Of a stretch of 59,098 nucleotides of DNA, positions 44,081-52,238 are shown piece after piece. The position numbers and the translations under genes were made by a program. Every line of letters starts with the position of its first letter. The first letter of the stretch is position 1. Below the pieces are notes generated by a model that saw only the letters and a list, made by a program, of their open reading frames with translations, was not told where the DNA came from and searched no databases. Origin of the DNA: Planctomycetota bacterium (GTDB taxonomy: Bacteria; Planctomycetota; Brocadiia; Brocadiales; Brocadiaceae); the NCBI GenBank assembly GCA_016873165.1, contig VGXV01000024.1:1-59098 (forward strand), read 5' to 3'.

Positions 44081-44196
44081 TTTCTCTTTTCATAAGAGCA
44101 TTCCCAAAGAACTTTTCATACACCACTTTTCCCTTTCTGGCTATGGCAGTCAAACAGGCAGCAGAAATGTTACAAACCCGAACCCGCAAAGCCAGA

Positions 44197-44472
44197 TCAG
44201 CCGCCGGCAATGGCGGGTACGACCGATATATAATCACCGTCTTTTACCGGTGTTTCCAGATTATTTAAAAATCTGATGTCTTCATCATTGAGATAAAAGT
44301 TAATAAATCTTCTTATCTGTCCGGAATTATCGCAAATCCTTTCTTTTATGCCTTTATAATTCGCTTCCAGGTTGCTGATAATCTCACCAATATTCTTTCC
44401 TTCGACCTTTACTTCTTCAACTCCATTCGTAAAGGTTCTCAGTGGCGTAGGGATACGCACAGTTACCGACAT
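44197..44472 (-). CDS. MoaD/ThiS-type ubiquitin-like sulfur carrier
   Basis: A 91-residue beta-grasp protein ending in the required Gly-Gly (SVVPAIAGG), so it can form a C-terminal thiocarboxylate. The N-terminus VTVRIPTPLRTFTNG and the VKDGDYISVVPA strand are typical. The cognate user is unknown: MoaD-like carriers serve molybdopterin, thiazole, cysteine (CysO) or homocysteine synthesis. It follows ahcY by 65 bases on the same strand, and a SAM-riboswitch-controlled threonine-synthase homologue lies 6 kb away. A sulfur-transfer role in methionine or cysteine metabolism is therefore plausible. No moaE or moeB is adjacent. Confidence 0.85.
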   Translation of the reverse strand: MSVTVRIPTPLRTFTNGVEEVKVEGKNIGEIISNLEANYKGIKERICDNSGQIRRFINFYLNDEDIRFLNNLETPVKDGDYISVVPAIAGG

Positions 44473-44537
44473 AATTCCGCTCCTTTAAATTTTATAGTTT
44501 ATTGCGAATACTATTTTGTTTCCTCAAATAACAATTC

Positions 44538-45938
44538 TTAATATCGATAGGTATCAGGTTTGAATGGGCCTTCTATGGGAGTACTGATATACTCAGATTG
44601 CTGTTTTGTCATACGGGTAATCACCCCGCCAAAGCCTTTCACCATTTCAGCGGCAACCTCTTCATCCAACTTTTTGGGAAGAACCTGAATGTACACCGGT
44701 TTCCGCTCTGATTTTGGTTTGCTTGCCCATGCCTCACGATAGAGAAACATCTGCGCAAGCACCTGATTGGAAAACGAACCATCCATAACACGGGATGGAT
44801 GGCCAGTCGCATTGCCAAGGTTTACAAGCCTTCCCTCTGAAAGAAGGATAATGTAATCTTCCTTGTCATTTGATCTGTATATCGTGTGAACCTGCGGCTT
44901 CACTTCTTCCCATTTCCAGTTTTCACGCATAAATTTCGTATCAATCTCAAGATCAAAGTGTCCAATATTACAAACAATTGCTCCCCGTTTAACGGCAGCC
45001 AGCATATGACGGTCGCATACATTTACATTACCTGTAGTCGTTACGATCAAATCGATCCTGGCCATCAATTCTTTATTTATGCATTCCGGGGAACCGGTGT
45101 TGATCCCTCCTTTGTAAGGAGAAACCACCTCATATCCGTCCATGCATGCCTGCATTCCACAGATGGGATCAATTTCTGAAATGCTGACGATCATGCCTTC
45201 CTGACGTAAACTCTGGGCAGAACCCTTGCCAACATCGCCGTAGCCGATAACAAGGGCTTTTTTCCCGGAAAGAAGAATATCGGTGCCGCGTTTAATAGCA
45301 TCATTTAAACTATGGCGGCATCCGTATTTATTGTCATTTTTAGATTTGGTTACCGAATCGTTGACGTTTATGGCAGGAACTTTAAGCTGCCCTTTTCTCA
45401 GCATATCATGCAGACGATGCACACCTGTGGTGGTCTCTTCCGTAATGCCATGAATTTTTTCAAGCATCGCAGGATATCTCTCATGAACCATTAAGGTAAG
45501 ATCACCGCCATCATCAAGCAACATATTAGCATCCCAGGGTTTGCCATCTTTAAGAACGGTCTGTTCAATACACCACTCGTATTCTTTTTCCGTCTGCCCC
45601 TTCCATGCATAAACAGCAACGCCGGAATCCGCCATGGCCGCTGCGGCGTGGTCTTGCGTGGAAAAGATGTTACACGAAGACCAGCGGACTTCGGCGCCAA
45701 GAGCGCGAAGGGTTCTGATCAAAACTGCTGTTTGTATTGTCATGTGGATACAACCAATGATTTTAGCGCCCTTAAGCGGCTGCTCTTTCTCATATTTTCT
45801 CCTGAGATTCATCAATGCAGGCATTTCAGATTCCGCAAGGATAATTTCACGATGCCCCCAGTCCGCAAGGCTGATATCCGCCACTTTATAATCCTGCTGA
45901 GAACTAACGCCGGCTTTTTTGTAATCCAACATAACCAT
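44538..45938 (-). CDS. ahcY: S-adenosylhomocysteine hydrolase
   Basis: Converts S-adenosylhomocysteine to adenosine and homocysteine, closing the methyl cycle with metK. The 466 residues contain the NAD-binding [13 protein letters not shown], the AhcY signature [11 protein letters not shown] and the C-terminal [11 protein letters not shown] followed later by DTYRY. I used ATG 45938, since AGGAG stands 7 bases upstream; longer frames begin before that site. The MoaD-like gene follows on the same transcript. A hairpin lies at the likely 5' end of the mRNA. Confidence 0.96.
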   Translation of the reverse strand: MVMLDYKKAGVSSQQDYKVADISLADWGHREIILAESEMPALMNLRRKYEKEQPLKGAKIIGCIHMTIQTAVLIRTLRALGAEVRWSSCNIFSTQDHAAAAMADSGVAVYAWKGQTEKEYEWCIEQTVLKDGKPWDANMLLDDGGDLTLMVHERYPAMLEKIHGITEETTTGVHRLHDMLRKGQLKVPAINVNDSVTKSKNDNKYGCRHSLNDAIKRGTDILLSGKKALVIGYGDVGKGSAQSLRQEGMIVSISEIDPICGMQACMDGYEVVSPYKGGINTGSPECINKELMARIDLIVTTTGNVNVCDRHMLAAVKRGAIVCNIGHFDLEIDTKFMRENWKWEEVKPQVHTIYRSNDKEDYIILLSEGRLVNLGNATGHPSRVMDGSFSNQVLAQMFLYREAWASKPKSERKPVYIQVLPKKLDEEVAAEMVKGFGGVITRMTKQQSEYISTPIEGPFKPDTYRY

Positions 45939-45985
45939 TCTTATACTCCTTATTGACAAGGTTTAAGTTGCGCTTATAAACAACT

Positions 45986-46019
45986 TTCGCCGAGGATACT
46001 CGGCGAACTAAACATTATA
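45986..46019 (-). promoter_or_regulatory. ahcY promoter and 5'-end hairpin
   Basis: A perfect minus-strand TATAAT lies at 46019-46014. About 7 bases later the predicted transcript would begin with the hairpin TTCGCCGAG / CTCGGCGAA (46007-45986, 9-base arms, 4-base loop). Such a hairpin at the very 5' end can protect mRNA or respond to a ligand. It is too small to be the known SAH riboswitch. The -35 region is weak. Confidence 0.55.
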
Positions 46020-46288
46020 CTTTTCCCGTTTTATAGAAGGTATATTATAAGGAATGCTGAGAAATATTCAACCATTTTCCCAATATATTATCTACACTTA
46101 TCTCATTATAATACAAAATGTTGTAAGAATTTCCCGAAAATTACCAATGCCACCTTACGTTCAATTTAAGTTGGAAATTTTCTTCTTTTTTGTAATTATT
46201 CAAACCTGACAATTATCATTAAATACGGCAGAACCATCACCAAAACAATGTGCCGCAAGACAAATGAATGTCAGGTTGTGTTTCTCAG

Positions 46289-46500
46289 GGGAGCATTCCC
46301 GATTTTTTGTGAAAATCGACTACCGTATATCATGCCGGATATGAAAACATCTTCAATTTACAGGAAAACGCAGCCCTTCGACGGAGTTTATCCTGAGCGG
46401 TAAAAGATGCTTCGACTCCGCTCAGCATGACATAAGCGAAGGGCTCAGGGTGACCGTGAATGTTATCTATAAAAAAGCATGTCATGCTGAGCGGAGCCTT
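46289..46500. mobile_element. Truncated MITE of the GGGAGC family (left end only)
   Basis: Starts with GGGAGCATTCCCGA and TTTTTTGT as in the complete copy at 48672 and shares internal stretches with it (CCGxATATGAAAA, CCCTTCGAC, GTCATGCTGAGCGGAG). The right inverted end is absent. Homology stops where another palindromic element begins at 46501. The 270 bases between the ahcY promoter and this copy hold nothing I recognise. Confidence 0.65.
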
Positions 46501-46592
46501 GTGGGTGGATTAAGCGGAGCGAATCCACCATTTATGCGATAATTGTTGGTGGATACGGCGCAAAAACCAGCGCCTTTATCCACCCTACCCAC
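46501..46592. repeat. 92-base element with GTGGGTGGAT inverted ends
   Basis: GTGGGTGGAT at the left and ATCCACCCTACCCAC at the right are approximate inverted repeats. Inner copies of ATCCACC/GGTGGAT form a nested palindrome. It directly truncates the restriction-gene fragment, whose reading frame ends inside the element. Confidence 0.6.
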
Positions 46593-47244
46593 ACTGGAAA
46601 TCATCCTGCCAGTTCTGCCCTTCGCAGCCATTATCGGGCAAAAGCGGGTCATTCCAGAAGATTTTCATATCGTCAAAGTCGGCGCGCAGGCGGTCAAGGA
46701 CTATGATATTGGGGGCAATGACAAGAAAGTTGGTGGAAAGCCTGGAATCTTCTTCGTAGAGTTTATGGAAATAGCACCAGGTAATGATGAGGCTCATTAC
46801 CTTGGTCTTGCCACTTCCGGTCGCCATTTTTACTACAAGGCGAAGCCATTCTTCGTCGAACATGCCGGTCGATACCGCACCGGAGGAGTCATAGCGGATC
46901 AGGTCGTACTTATCTTTGACCTTGACGACTTCGTAGAGGTAAATAACGGTCTCAATGGCTTCCCGCTGGGCGAAGTAATAGCGGAACTCAAACATGTTGC
47001 CATCTGATTTCGGGAGAATATGCTCTGTGTGAAACCACCACGAAAGCAGGGCCTTTGATGTTACCGACGCGCCTTCATAATGATTATCGCGCCACGATTT
47101 GACTTCTTTACGAATTTTGGAAACAAGGGGCGGCAGCAGCTTCTCGTAGCTCGTCTCCCGCAAGGTTTCATCCGCCGGAAACCAGCGGTATTCTGGATTG
47201 AGGATTTCATAGGGGGATGTCGGGAAAGAAGGATGAATAGCCAT
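46585..47244 (-). pseudogene. Type III restriction endonuclease (Res), N-terminal fragment
   Basis: The first 216 or so residues of a Res subunit. SPYEILNPEYRWFPADE near the start, LLSWWFHTEHI near 67 and the helicase Walker A MATGSGKTKVMSLI near 139-152 are intact. The frame then ends within an inserted palindromic element after QNWQDDFQ. A full Res is over 800 residues, so the remaining helicase motifs and nuclease domain are lost. Its ATG overlaps the stop of the KilA-N gene by one base, showing the original operon. Confidence 0.8.
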
Positions 47245-48064
47245 TATCTGCCACCTTCTAGTTTTTTAATACCGCTGTCATCGGTCAGGAGCTTCATCTG
47301 CTGGATCGCGATTTTATTCAGCTTTAGGAGCCGTTCACCCTGTGGCAGTCCATCGGCGATAAAATGGGCATTCAGATTTTCGAGGTTCGACAGACAGACA
47401 AGCTGGGAAATATCGGCATAATCACGAATATTCCCTTTTTTGTCGGGATTCGTATCGCGCCACTCTTTAGCAGTTTTTCCGAACAGTGCCATATTGAGGA
47501 CATCGGCTTCTGATGCATATATGTTATTGATCTGCTGTTTGGAAAGTTCCGAGGGAATCAGGTTTTCCTTGATGGCACCGGTATGAATCCGGTAATTTAT
47601 TTTTGTCAGATTTCGCCGGATATCCCAGCCAAGTTGTTTGCGTTCCTCGTCTTTCAGACGCTGAAATTCTTTGATGAGATAGAGTTTGAATTCTGAAGAT
47701 ATCCACGATGCAAATTCAAAGGCGATGTCCTTATGAGCATACGTGCCGCCGTATCGCCTGACTTCGAGATGAGTCCAGTGGCATGGGTGGATTCAATCCA
47801 TCTTTGAGGCGATAGCACAAAGTAATTACTTCCGGCTTCACTTTTAAACCTCTCGAATTCGAGAGGTTTAAAATCGGGATTGCTTAATTTTTCCCACAAA
47901 CCCAGGAACTCGATCGTGCTTCGGTTCCGCATCCAATTATTGATAATCGCAAATGGTTCTTGCTTGTTTCGATATTTGGCAATATCGGTCAATGAAATAT
48001 AATCCTCTTGTTCCCTTGAGATGATGCTTATTTCATTGCCCTGTACAGATATTTTCTCTACCAT
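47244..48064 (-). pseudogene. KilA-N domain gene with a single-base frameshift
   Basis: A KilA-N DNA-binding protein of about 273 residues that sits between mod and res in this type III operon. ATG 48064 follows an AGGAG site. The N-terminal part (EKISVQGNEISIISREQEDY, SLTDIAKYRNKQEPF, WIESTHATGLISKSG) runs into a shift near 47750. In the next frame it continues as YGGTYAHKDIAFEFASWIS, then GWDIRRNLTKINYRIHTGA, and finally ALFGKTAKEWRDTNPDKKG to the stop. Exactly one base is missing, so this is either a recent mutation or a sequence error. It would have served in regulation or with the restriction system. Confidence 0.8.
47843..47874. repeat. 32-base perfect palindrome inside the KilA-N gene
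   Basis: A 16-base arm (TTTTAAACCTCTCGAA) and its exact complement meet at CGAATTCG. It encodes DFKPLEFERFK without breaking the frame. Two similar palindromes lie upstream of the gene. Confidence 0.85.
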
Positions 48065-48084
48065 TGCAATCTCCTGTTTAAGGT

Positions 48085-48149
48085 TTAATTCCCTCGAATT
48101 CGGTGGAATTAACATCAGACTTTCCAAACCCGTCGAATTCGACGGGTTT
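48085..48149. repeat. Two CGAATTCG-centred palindromes upstream of KilA-N
   Basis: 48126-48149 is a perfect 24-base palindrome (arm AAACCCGTCGAA). 48085-48112 is a 28-base palindrome with two imperfect positions (outer arms TTAATTCC / GGAATTAA). They lie 21 and 62 bases before the KilA-N start, as operators would. The same core occurs inside the gene at 47843-47874. Confidence 0.75.
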
Positions 48150-48256
48150 AAAAGTCGCATTGATTTTGCCATTGTTTACCCCTTTACTTAACCAAGAATG
48201 CATGCAAATGGCCGCTAATATTTTTTTGATTCGCGTTTATTGGCGTTCATTAGCGG

Positions 48257-49057
48257 TTACCTTCCCACGCTGACATCAATAATCTTCATGGTGTCGTTCC
48301 CGAAAATGTCCACTACCTTGACGGCAATTTTATACCGTCCGGGCTGGCAGTCGTGAAACGATGTTTTTAGTTCCAGGGTACGGTCTTTTTTTGTGCGAAA
48401 CGATTGCCATTCGTTTTCAAATATAAAGTCGCCCGTCCACACTTCCTCCATTTCTCCGGTGGCTCCATTTTTTGTGCGGACAATCTCCCGTTTGGATTCG
48501 AAGTTAAAATCCACGCTCCAGTAGTCAATCCAGTCTGTCCATTTTTTGGTAAGGACGTCACGGGTTATGACGCCATCCTTGTCTTTGGAAACCTTAATGA
48601 TCTTGCCGCCTTCCACTACAATCTTGTTCTTGCCGTTGCCGAGTGAAGCGGCGGTGGTGTGAATAGCAAACGGGAGCATTCCCGATTTTTTGTAAATAAA
48701 ACAATTCTGCCGAATATGAAAAGTTCCTCATGTCACTGAGAAACTCAACCCTTCGACTCCGCTCAGGGTGACAGTTCGAGTCATGCTGAGCGGAGTCGAA
48801 GCATACTATAAATGATGAGTTACAAAAAGTCGGGAATGCTCCCATAGCAAACTTGCCAAGGTCTGAACCGATCCACTTACGCCCCAGCTTTTCGGCAACG
48901 GCCAGCGTAGTGCCGGAACCGCAGAAAAAGTCGGCTACGATGTCGTTTTCGTTTGTTAGCCAATCCGATATAACGGATAATAACTCTTCATGCTTTTCAG
49001 TCGCATAATTAGTGGCTAATCTTTGGTTCTTATTGAATCCCAAAGGGTACTTGCAAG
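48257..49057 (-). pseudogene. Type III restriction methyltransferase (Mod) remnant split by a MITE
   Basis: The upstream part (49057-48853) has [17 protein letters not shown], the SAM-binding [19 protein letters not shown] and [11 protein letters not shown]. Translation then enters a MITE (48672-48843). Beyond it the frame resumes as FAIHTT and runs directly into the C-terminal region ([54 protein letters not shown]). The normal segment after AIHTT is missing, so an internal deletion preceded or accompanied the insertion. The N-terminus, including target-recognition and DPPY, is also gone, replaced by the TIR fragment. The 9-base target duplication ATAGCAAAC encodes part of KFAI on both sides. 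Confidence 0.82.
48672..48843. mobile_element. GGGAGC-family MITE inserted in mod
   Basis: 172 bases with near-perfect inverted ends (GGGAGCATTCCCGA / TCGGGAATGCTCCC, continuing into TTTTTTGTAA / TTACAAAAA). The 9-base target duplication ATAGCAAAC is at 48663-48671 and 48844-48852. Inside is a palindrome built on CCCTTCGACTCCGCTCAG. It has no coding capacity. Confidence 0.9.
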
Positions 49058-49212
49058 TTTTTTAAATTTTGGATAATTGAAACGGTCCATTCGGCTGTTG
49101 GTTCAATATCATCATGCGCTAAAAATGGTTCGAACCCCTTTAGTATCAGGGAAAGACGGATTTTTCCTGCGGTTTTTTTATGTTCTGTCAGATAGCTAAG
49201 GAATATTTTCAT
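49045..49212 (-). pseudogene. TIR-domain gene, truncated, in cassette position
   Basis: The first 50-odd residues of a TIR-like domain: MKIFLSYLTEHKKTAGKIR, then LKGFEPFLAHDDIEPTAEW. TIR domains bind NAD and act in signalling or antiphage defence. The frame ends at GIQ where the DNA switches to the Mod remnant, so at least two thirds of the domain is missing. Its ATG is 10 bases after the attC-like site, the usual spacing for an integron cassette gene. Confidence 0.65.
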
Positions 49213-49222
49213 AATTTATTCC

Positions 49223-49296
49223 GTATAACGCCCAAGCTCAACATCTGCTATGAAGCGTAGCAAAAAATAGCAGTCAGATGGAGTGTTTTGTTAGAT
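49223..49296 (-). other. attC-like integron recombination site
   Basis: On the minus strand the 74 bases start with ATCTAAC (fits RYYYAAC) and end with GTTATAC (near GTTRRRY). Between them, CTC-CATCTG...CTAT and ATAG...CAGATG...GAG can pair into an imperfect hairpin with extrahelical bases. The site directly follows the end of a small antitoxin gene and directly precedes the TIR gene, on the same strand. No integrase gene is in the window. Confidence 0.55.
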
Positions 49297-49649
49297 ATGC
49301 TGATTGCCGTGCTATTTTCATTAAATTGCGCAGGGCTTCACTGACAGCGGCATCATCGGGAAATACCGCCGCCACATCAGGACGGGAGCTTTCCCAATTT
49401 TTTGTAAATCAAAATAAAGCCGACCATAAAGGATCGGCGCTACCATGCAATATGTGTCGTAGCGCGGGTGGTTTATCCCCCGCATAATACCTCCACATTT
49501 TACAAAAAATTGGGAATGCTCCCATCAGGACTCAGGAGAACGAGATTTGTCCCCTTTTTATATTCCTTGTGATATTTGCCCCTTATCCCTTTGTCCAAAT
49601 CTTTTCGCTTGTATTCTTTTCTCATCTCTTCATGTTTAACCGTCTTCAT
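49274..49649 (-). pseudogene. Small antitoxin-like gene interrupted by a MITE
   Basis: From ATG 49649 (GAGAGG site upstream) the frame reads EEMRKEYKRKDLDKGIRGKY and HKEYKKGTNLVLLSPD up to the MITE at 49523. After the MITE, VAAVFPDDAAVSEALRNLMK continues in the same sense to a stop in the attC-like site. Removing the MITE and one copy of its target duplication restores a protein of about 75 residues. Its KGTNLVLLxPDVAxVFPD pattern is a widespread small antitoxin family. The toxin partner is not beside it. Confidence 0.75.
49384..49523. mobile_element. GGGAGC-family MITE inserted in the antitoxin-like gene
   Basis: 140 bases with inverted ends GGGAGCTTTCCCAATTTTTT / AAAAAATTGGGAATGCTCCC (one mismatch). 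The 8-base target duplication ATCAGGAC lies at 49376-49383 and 49524-49531. Its middle differs from the copy in mod. Non-coding. Confidence 0.9.
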
Positions 49650-50126
49650 ATATTTTCCTCTCTTTTTTTGTTGCGCGCCTTGCGCTTATTATTCGTGTAT
49701 TATTGTTGCTCTGTATGAACGACAACCAATAACCGGCCTGTTATGGAGCCGCCAAAAGTCAGGTATCTATGCTCTCGTATGGAATGCTCCGGTAGACACT
49801 AACACCTGAATTAGACAGCACAGCAACCTTCTGGTGTGGGTTCAAGAGACGCATTGCAATGCGTCTCTACAACATCCCATGGTTTTATGTTGCCGGTTAC
49901 ATCTTCGATTGTACATAGCAACTTTATCTGTATAAACTTGTGGGTTCAGGTTGAAAAACCTGAACCCGCTATAGGAAAGTTTAATTATACTGCCCATTCG
50001 CAGTAATATAATAAAGCAGGGAAAACCTTTATAAATTACCCGTTTGACCCAGTCTGTTTACTCAACCCACTTTTAACACAACTGATTAATTTCAGCAATA
50101 TTGCGTTATTTTCCTGCCCTGCCGTA
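49650..50126. other. Gene-free interval with two palindromes
   Basis: No gene is visible. A perfect 24-base palindrome (arm AGAGACGCATTG) lies at 49847-49870. A hairpin with arms GGGTTCAGGTT / AACCTGAACCC lies at 49942-49967. Both resemble the short palindromic elements found elsewhere in the window. Confidence 0.6.
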
Positions 50127-50441
50127 TTAATTAATGATTTGAGTTAATTCATTTTTTCTCATTTCAAGCCCTGCGATTTTTGATCTCAATTCTTTTATTT
50201 CCTTATTTATTTTTTTCAATTCATTCTTAGCCTTTTGCTTATGAAACAAATCTTTCCCAAATTTTTCTTCAGCCAATTTTTCAACTTCTGATCTGAGTAA
50301 TCTAAAATATGGATTCCCGTATATACTACCCTCTCTAAATTGGAGCTTTCCCTCATTAATTGCCTTCATGATATCATCTTGTGTCAATCCAAATTCTTTA
50401 AAAGCAGTCTTATCGCTTAGAGTGCTACCTTTTTTGTCCAT
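50127..50441 (-). CDS. Small HTH-like/coiled-coil protein of unknown function
   Basis: A 104-residue protein I cannot name. The N-terminal half (FGLTQDDIMKAINEGKLQFR, then NPYFRLLRSEVEKLAEEKFG) looks like a compact winged or MerR-like helix-turn-helix. The C-terminal half (about 72-104) is a Lys/Glu/Leu-rich coiled coil. It is likely a small dimeric DNA-binding or adaptor protein. It closes the accessory zone and has no partner. Confidence 0.65.
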   Translation of the reverse strand: MDKKGSTLSDKTAFKEFGLTQDDIMKAINEGKLQFREGSIYGNPYFRLLRSEVEKLAEEKFGKDLFHKQKAKNELKKINKEIKELRSKIAGLEMRKNELTQIIN

Positions 50442-50545
50442 TCATAATTTGTATCATTATAAGGCATAGAATTTCTCCTTCAGATCGATTCTTTATTGGT
50501 AAATTATGGGGAATACCATGCTTAATCTTTCGTAAGCTGTAACAT

Positions 50546-50646
50546 GTAGGGCATGGCATTGCCTGCCAGATTAAACAAATTCCCAAATAGCCACCGGATA
50601 TATGTCTTTACATCTATTTCAATTCGGTAGGCGGTGCCTACCCTAC
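50546..50646. repeat. Diverged GTAGGG inverted-end element
   Basis: GTAGGGCATGGCATTGCCTG at the left and GGTAGGCGGTGCCTACCCTA at the right form imperfect inverted ends, each a small palindrome, as in the element at 25616-25689. It fills most of the gap downstream of thrC. Confidence 0.55.
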
Positions 50647-50704
50647 TGCTGAGTCAATATTAAGTATTGCGCCCCGGATCCGGAATCACCTGATTAATTA
50701 CCTG

Positions 50705-51949
50705 TCAACGCGCAACCGCCATTTTTTCTTCCATAACGGCGTCAAATTCCGCAAGGGACGGGTTAATAATTTTTGGTTCGACCAGTTTCCCCAAAACGGC
50801 TTCCTGTGTCTTTAAACCATTTCCGGTAATGGAAATAACAATAGATTCATCACGCGGTATCTTTCCCTGTTCGATCAGTTTTTTCGTGACCGCCACGGTA
50901 ACTCCGCCGGCAGTTTCCGTAAAAATACCTTCCGTTCTTGCCAGCAATTTAATACCCTCAACAAGTTCGTCATCCGTTACATCTTCTGCCCATCCGCCGG
51001 AAACATTAATGCTTTTCACCGAATAAAAACCATCCGCAGGATTTCCGATTGCTATCGACTGCGCTATGGTATTGGGTTTTACCGGACGTATCACATCCGT
51101 CTTTCCTTTGACCGCCGTAGTAATCGGAGCGCTTCCGCTGGCCTGGGCGCCGTGCAATTTTGTATCCGCGCCGTCAATAAGACCCAGTTTAACGAATTCT
51201 TTTATTGCCTTCCCGATTTTTGTAATTAATGATCCGCCTGCCATGGGAACTACAATATGTTTTGGCGCCTTCCAGCCAAGTTGTTCAAGAATTTCATAAC
51301 CAAATGTTTTTGAGCCCTCACCATAGTATGGCCTTATGTTAACATTTACAATAGCCCATCCATATTTATCAGCAATTTCAGAACATAACCTGTTTACATG
51401 GTCATAATTCCCTTTTACTTTTATCACATTAGGATTATATATCAGAGTGCCGATAATTTTACCTTGTTCAAGGTCGGCAGGCATAATAATATAGCTTTCC
51501 AGGCATGCCTGAGCAGCCTGGGCTGCCACTGAATTCCCCAGATTGCCGGTGGTAGCACATCCGACAGTCTTATAACCAAATTCCTTTGCTTTTGTCAATG
51601 CAGTTGAAACGACCCTGTCCTTAAATGAAAATGTAGGATAATTTACCGAATCATTTTTTATATAGAGTTCCTGTACCCCCAAAACTTTCGCCAGATTATT
51701 CGCCTTTACCAGCGGTGTAAATCCCACCTGGCTCCCGACTGTCGGCTCGCCGTCTACCGGAAGCAATTCCCTGTAACGCCACATTGTATTGGGACGCGAT
51801 TTGATAACATTTCTGTTTAAGACCTTTTTGATGCCATCATAATCGTAATCGACCTCCAAAGGCCCGAAACAAAAACTGCATACATGCAATGGTTCTTTTG
51901 GATATTCTTTTTCGCATTCCCTGCATTTCAACCCTTTTACGTAGCCCAT
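50705..51949 (-). CDS. thrC: Threonine synthase (or phosphohomoserine-using homologue)
   Basis: A 414-residue PLP enzyme. An N-terminal zinc ribbon (C9-x2-C12, C24-x2-C27) precedes the fold-type II core with the PLP Lys110 in PTFSFKDRV and the phosphate-binding GGVTVAV-type stretch. Threonine synthase converts O-phosphohomoserine to threonine. The gene is preceded by a SAM-I riboswitch and terminator, so it is switched off when SAM is plentiful. That fits a methionine or sulfur gene better than a threonine gene. An alternative is homocysteine formation from phosphohomoserine. No thrA or thrB is adjacent. Confidence 0.88.
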   Translation of the reverse strand: MGYVKGLKCRECEKEYPKEPLHVCSFCFGPLEVDYDYDGIKKVLNRNVIKSRPNTMWRYRELLPVDGEPTVGSQVGFTPLVKANNLAKVLGVQELYIKNDSVNYPTFSFKDRVVSTALTKAKEFGYKTVGCATTGNLGNSVAAQAAQACLESYIIMPADLEQGKIIGTLIYNPNVIKVKGNYDHVNRLCSEIADKYGWAIVNVNIRPYYGEGSKTFGYEILEQLGWKAPKHIVVPMAGGSLITKIGKAIKEFVKLGLIDGADTKLHGAQASGSAPITTAVKGKTDVIRPVKPNTIAQSIAIGNPADGFYSVKSINVSGGWAEDVTDDELVEGIKLLARTEGIFTETAGGVTVAVTKKLIEQGKIPRDESIVISITGNGLKTQEAVLGKLVEPKIINPSLAEFDAVMEEKMAVAR

Positions 51950-51973
51950 TTTTTTCTCCGTATCTTTTCAGCA

Positions 51974-52016
51974 ATAAAAAAAGCCTCTTTCCTAAAAATA
52001 AGATAGGATGAGGCTT
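51974..52016 (-). terminator. Riboswitch-controlled terminator before thrC
   Basis: On the minus strand AAGCCTC and CCTA (written as GAGGCTT complement) form an interrupted stem at 52016-51981, followed by a seven-T run. The 5' part (AGATAGG, 52001-52007) can instead pair with the riboswitch P1 strand, giving an antiterminator. Confidence 0.9.
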
Positions 52017-52031
52017 TTGTTTGTTTCTCCC

Positions 52032-52152
52032 ATCTTATCTCTTCCCAAAACTTGAGACAGGAATTAGCACCTGCACCGTGTTCTGATATAATCTCAACAG
52101 GCCGGTTGCTGTGGCTTCATAGGGCCAGTCCCTCTGCCACTCCAGATAAGAT
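52032..52152 (-). promoter_or_regulatory. SAM-I (S-box) riboswitch
   Basis: On the minus strand the leader runs ATCTTATCT (P1), GAGTGGCAGAGGGACTGGCC, GAAGCC, GCAACC, then GGTGCTAATTCC and closes with AGATAAGAT (P1'). These are the conserved S-box blocks in order. P1' can alternatively pair with the segment just before the terminator, the usual OFF-switch design. With SAM bound, P1 forms and the terminator stops transcription of thrC. Confidence 0.95.
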
Positions 52153-52238
52153 ATATAATTTAAAAATTCTACCTGAAATCAGGTAAACAGTCAATTGTTA
52201 ATCATGAAACACAAAACAAGCAGTGTACAAATTTCCCT

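Noticed and set aside
45986-46007. SAH riboswitch before ahcY
   Set aside because: Only a single 22-base hairpin; the conserved SAH-riboswitch core is absent.
46543-47007. Plus-strand frame opposite the Res fragment
   Set aside because: The minus-strand Res motifs are clear, and the plus frame begins inside a repeat element.
49120-49145. GGTTCGAACCC-like T-arm suggesting a tRNA
   Set aside because: It is coding sequence of the TIR fragment (GFEPFLAH), and no acceptor, D or anticodon arms fit around it.
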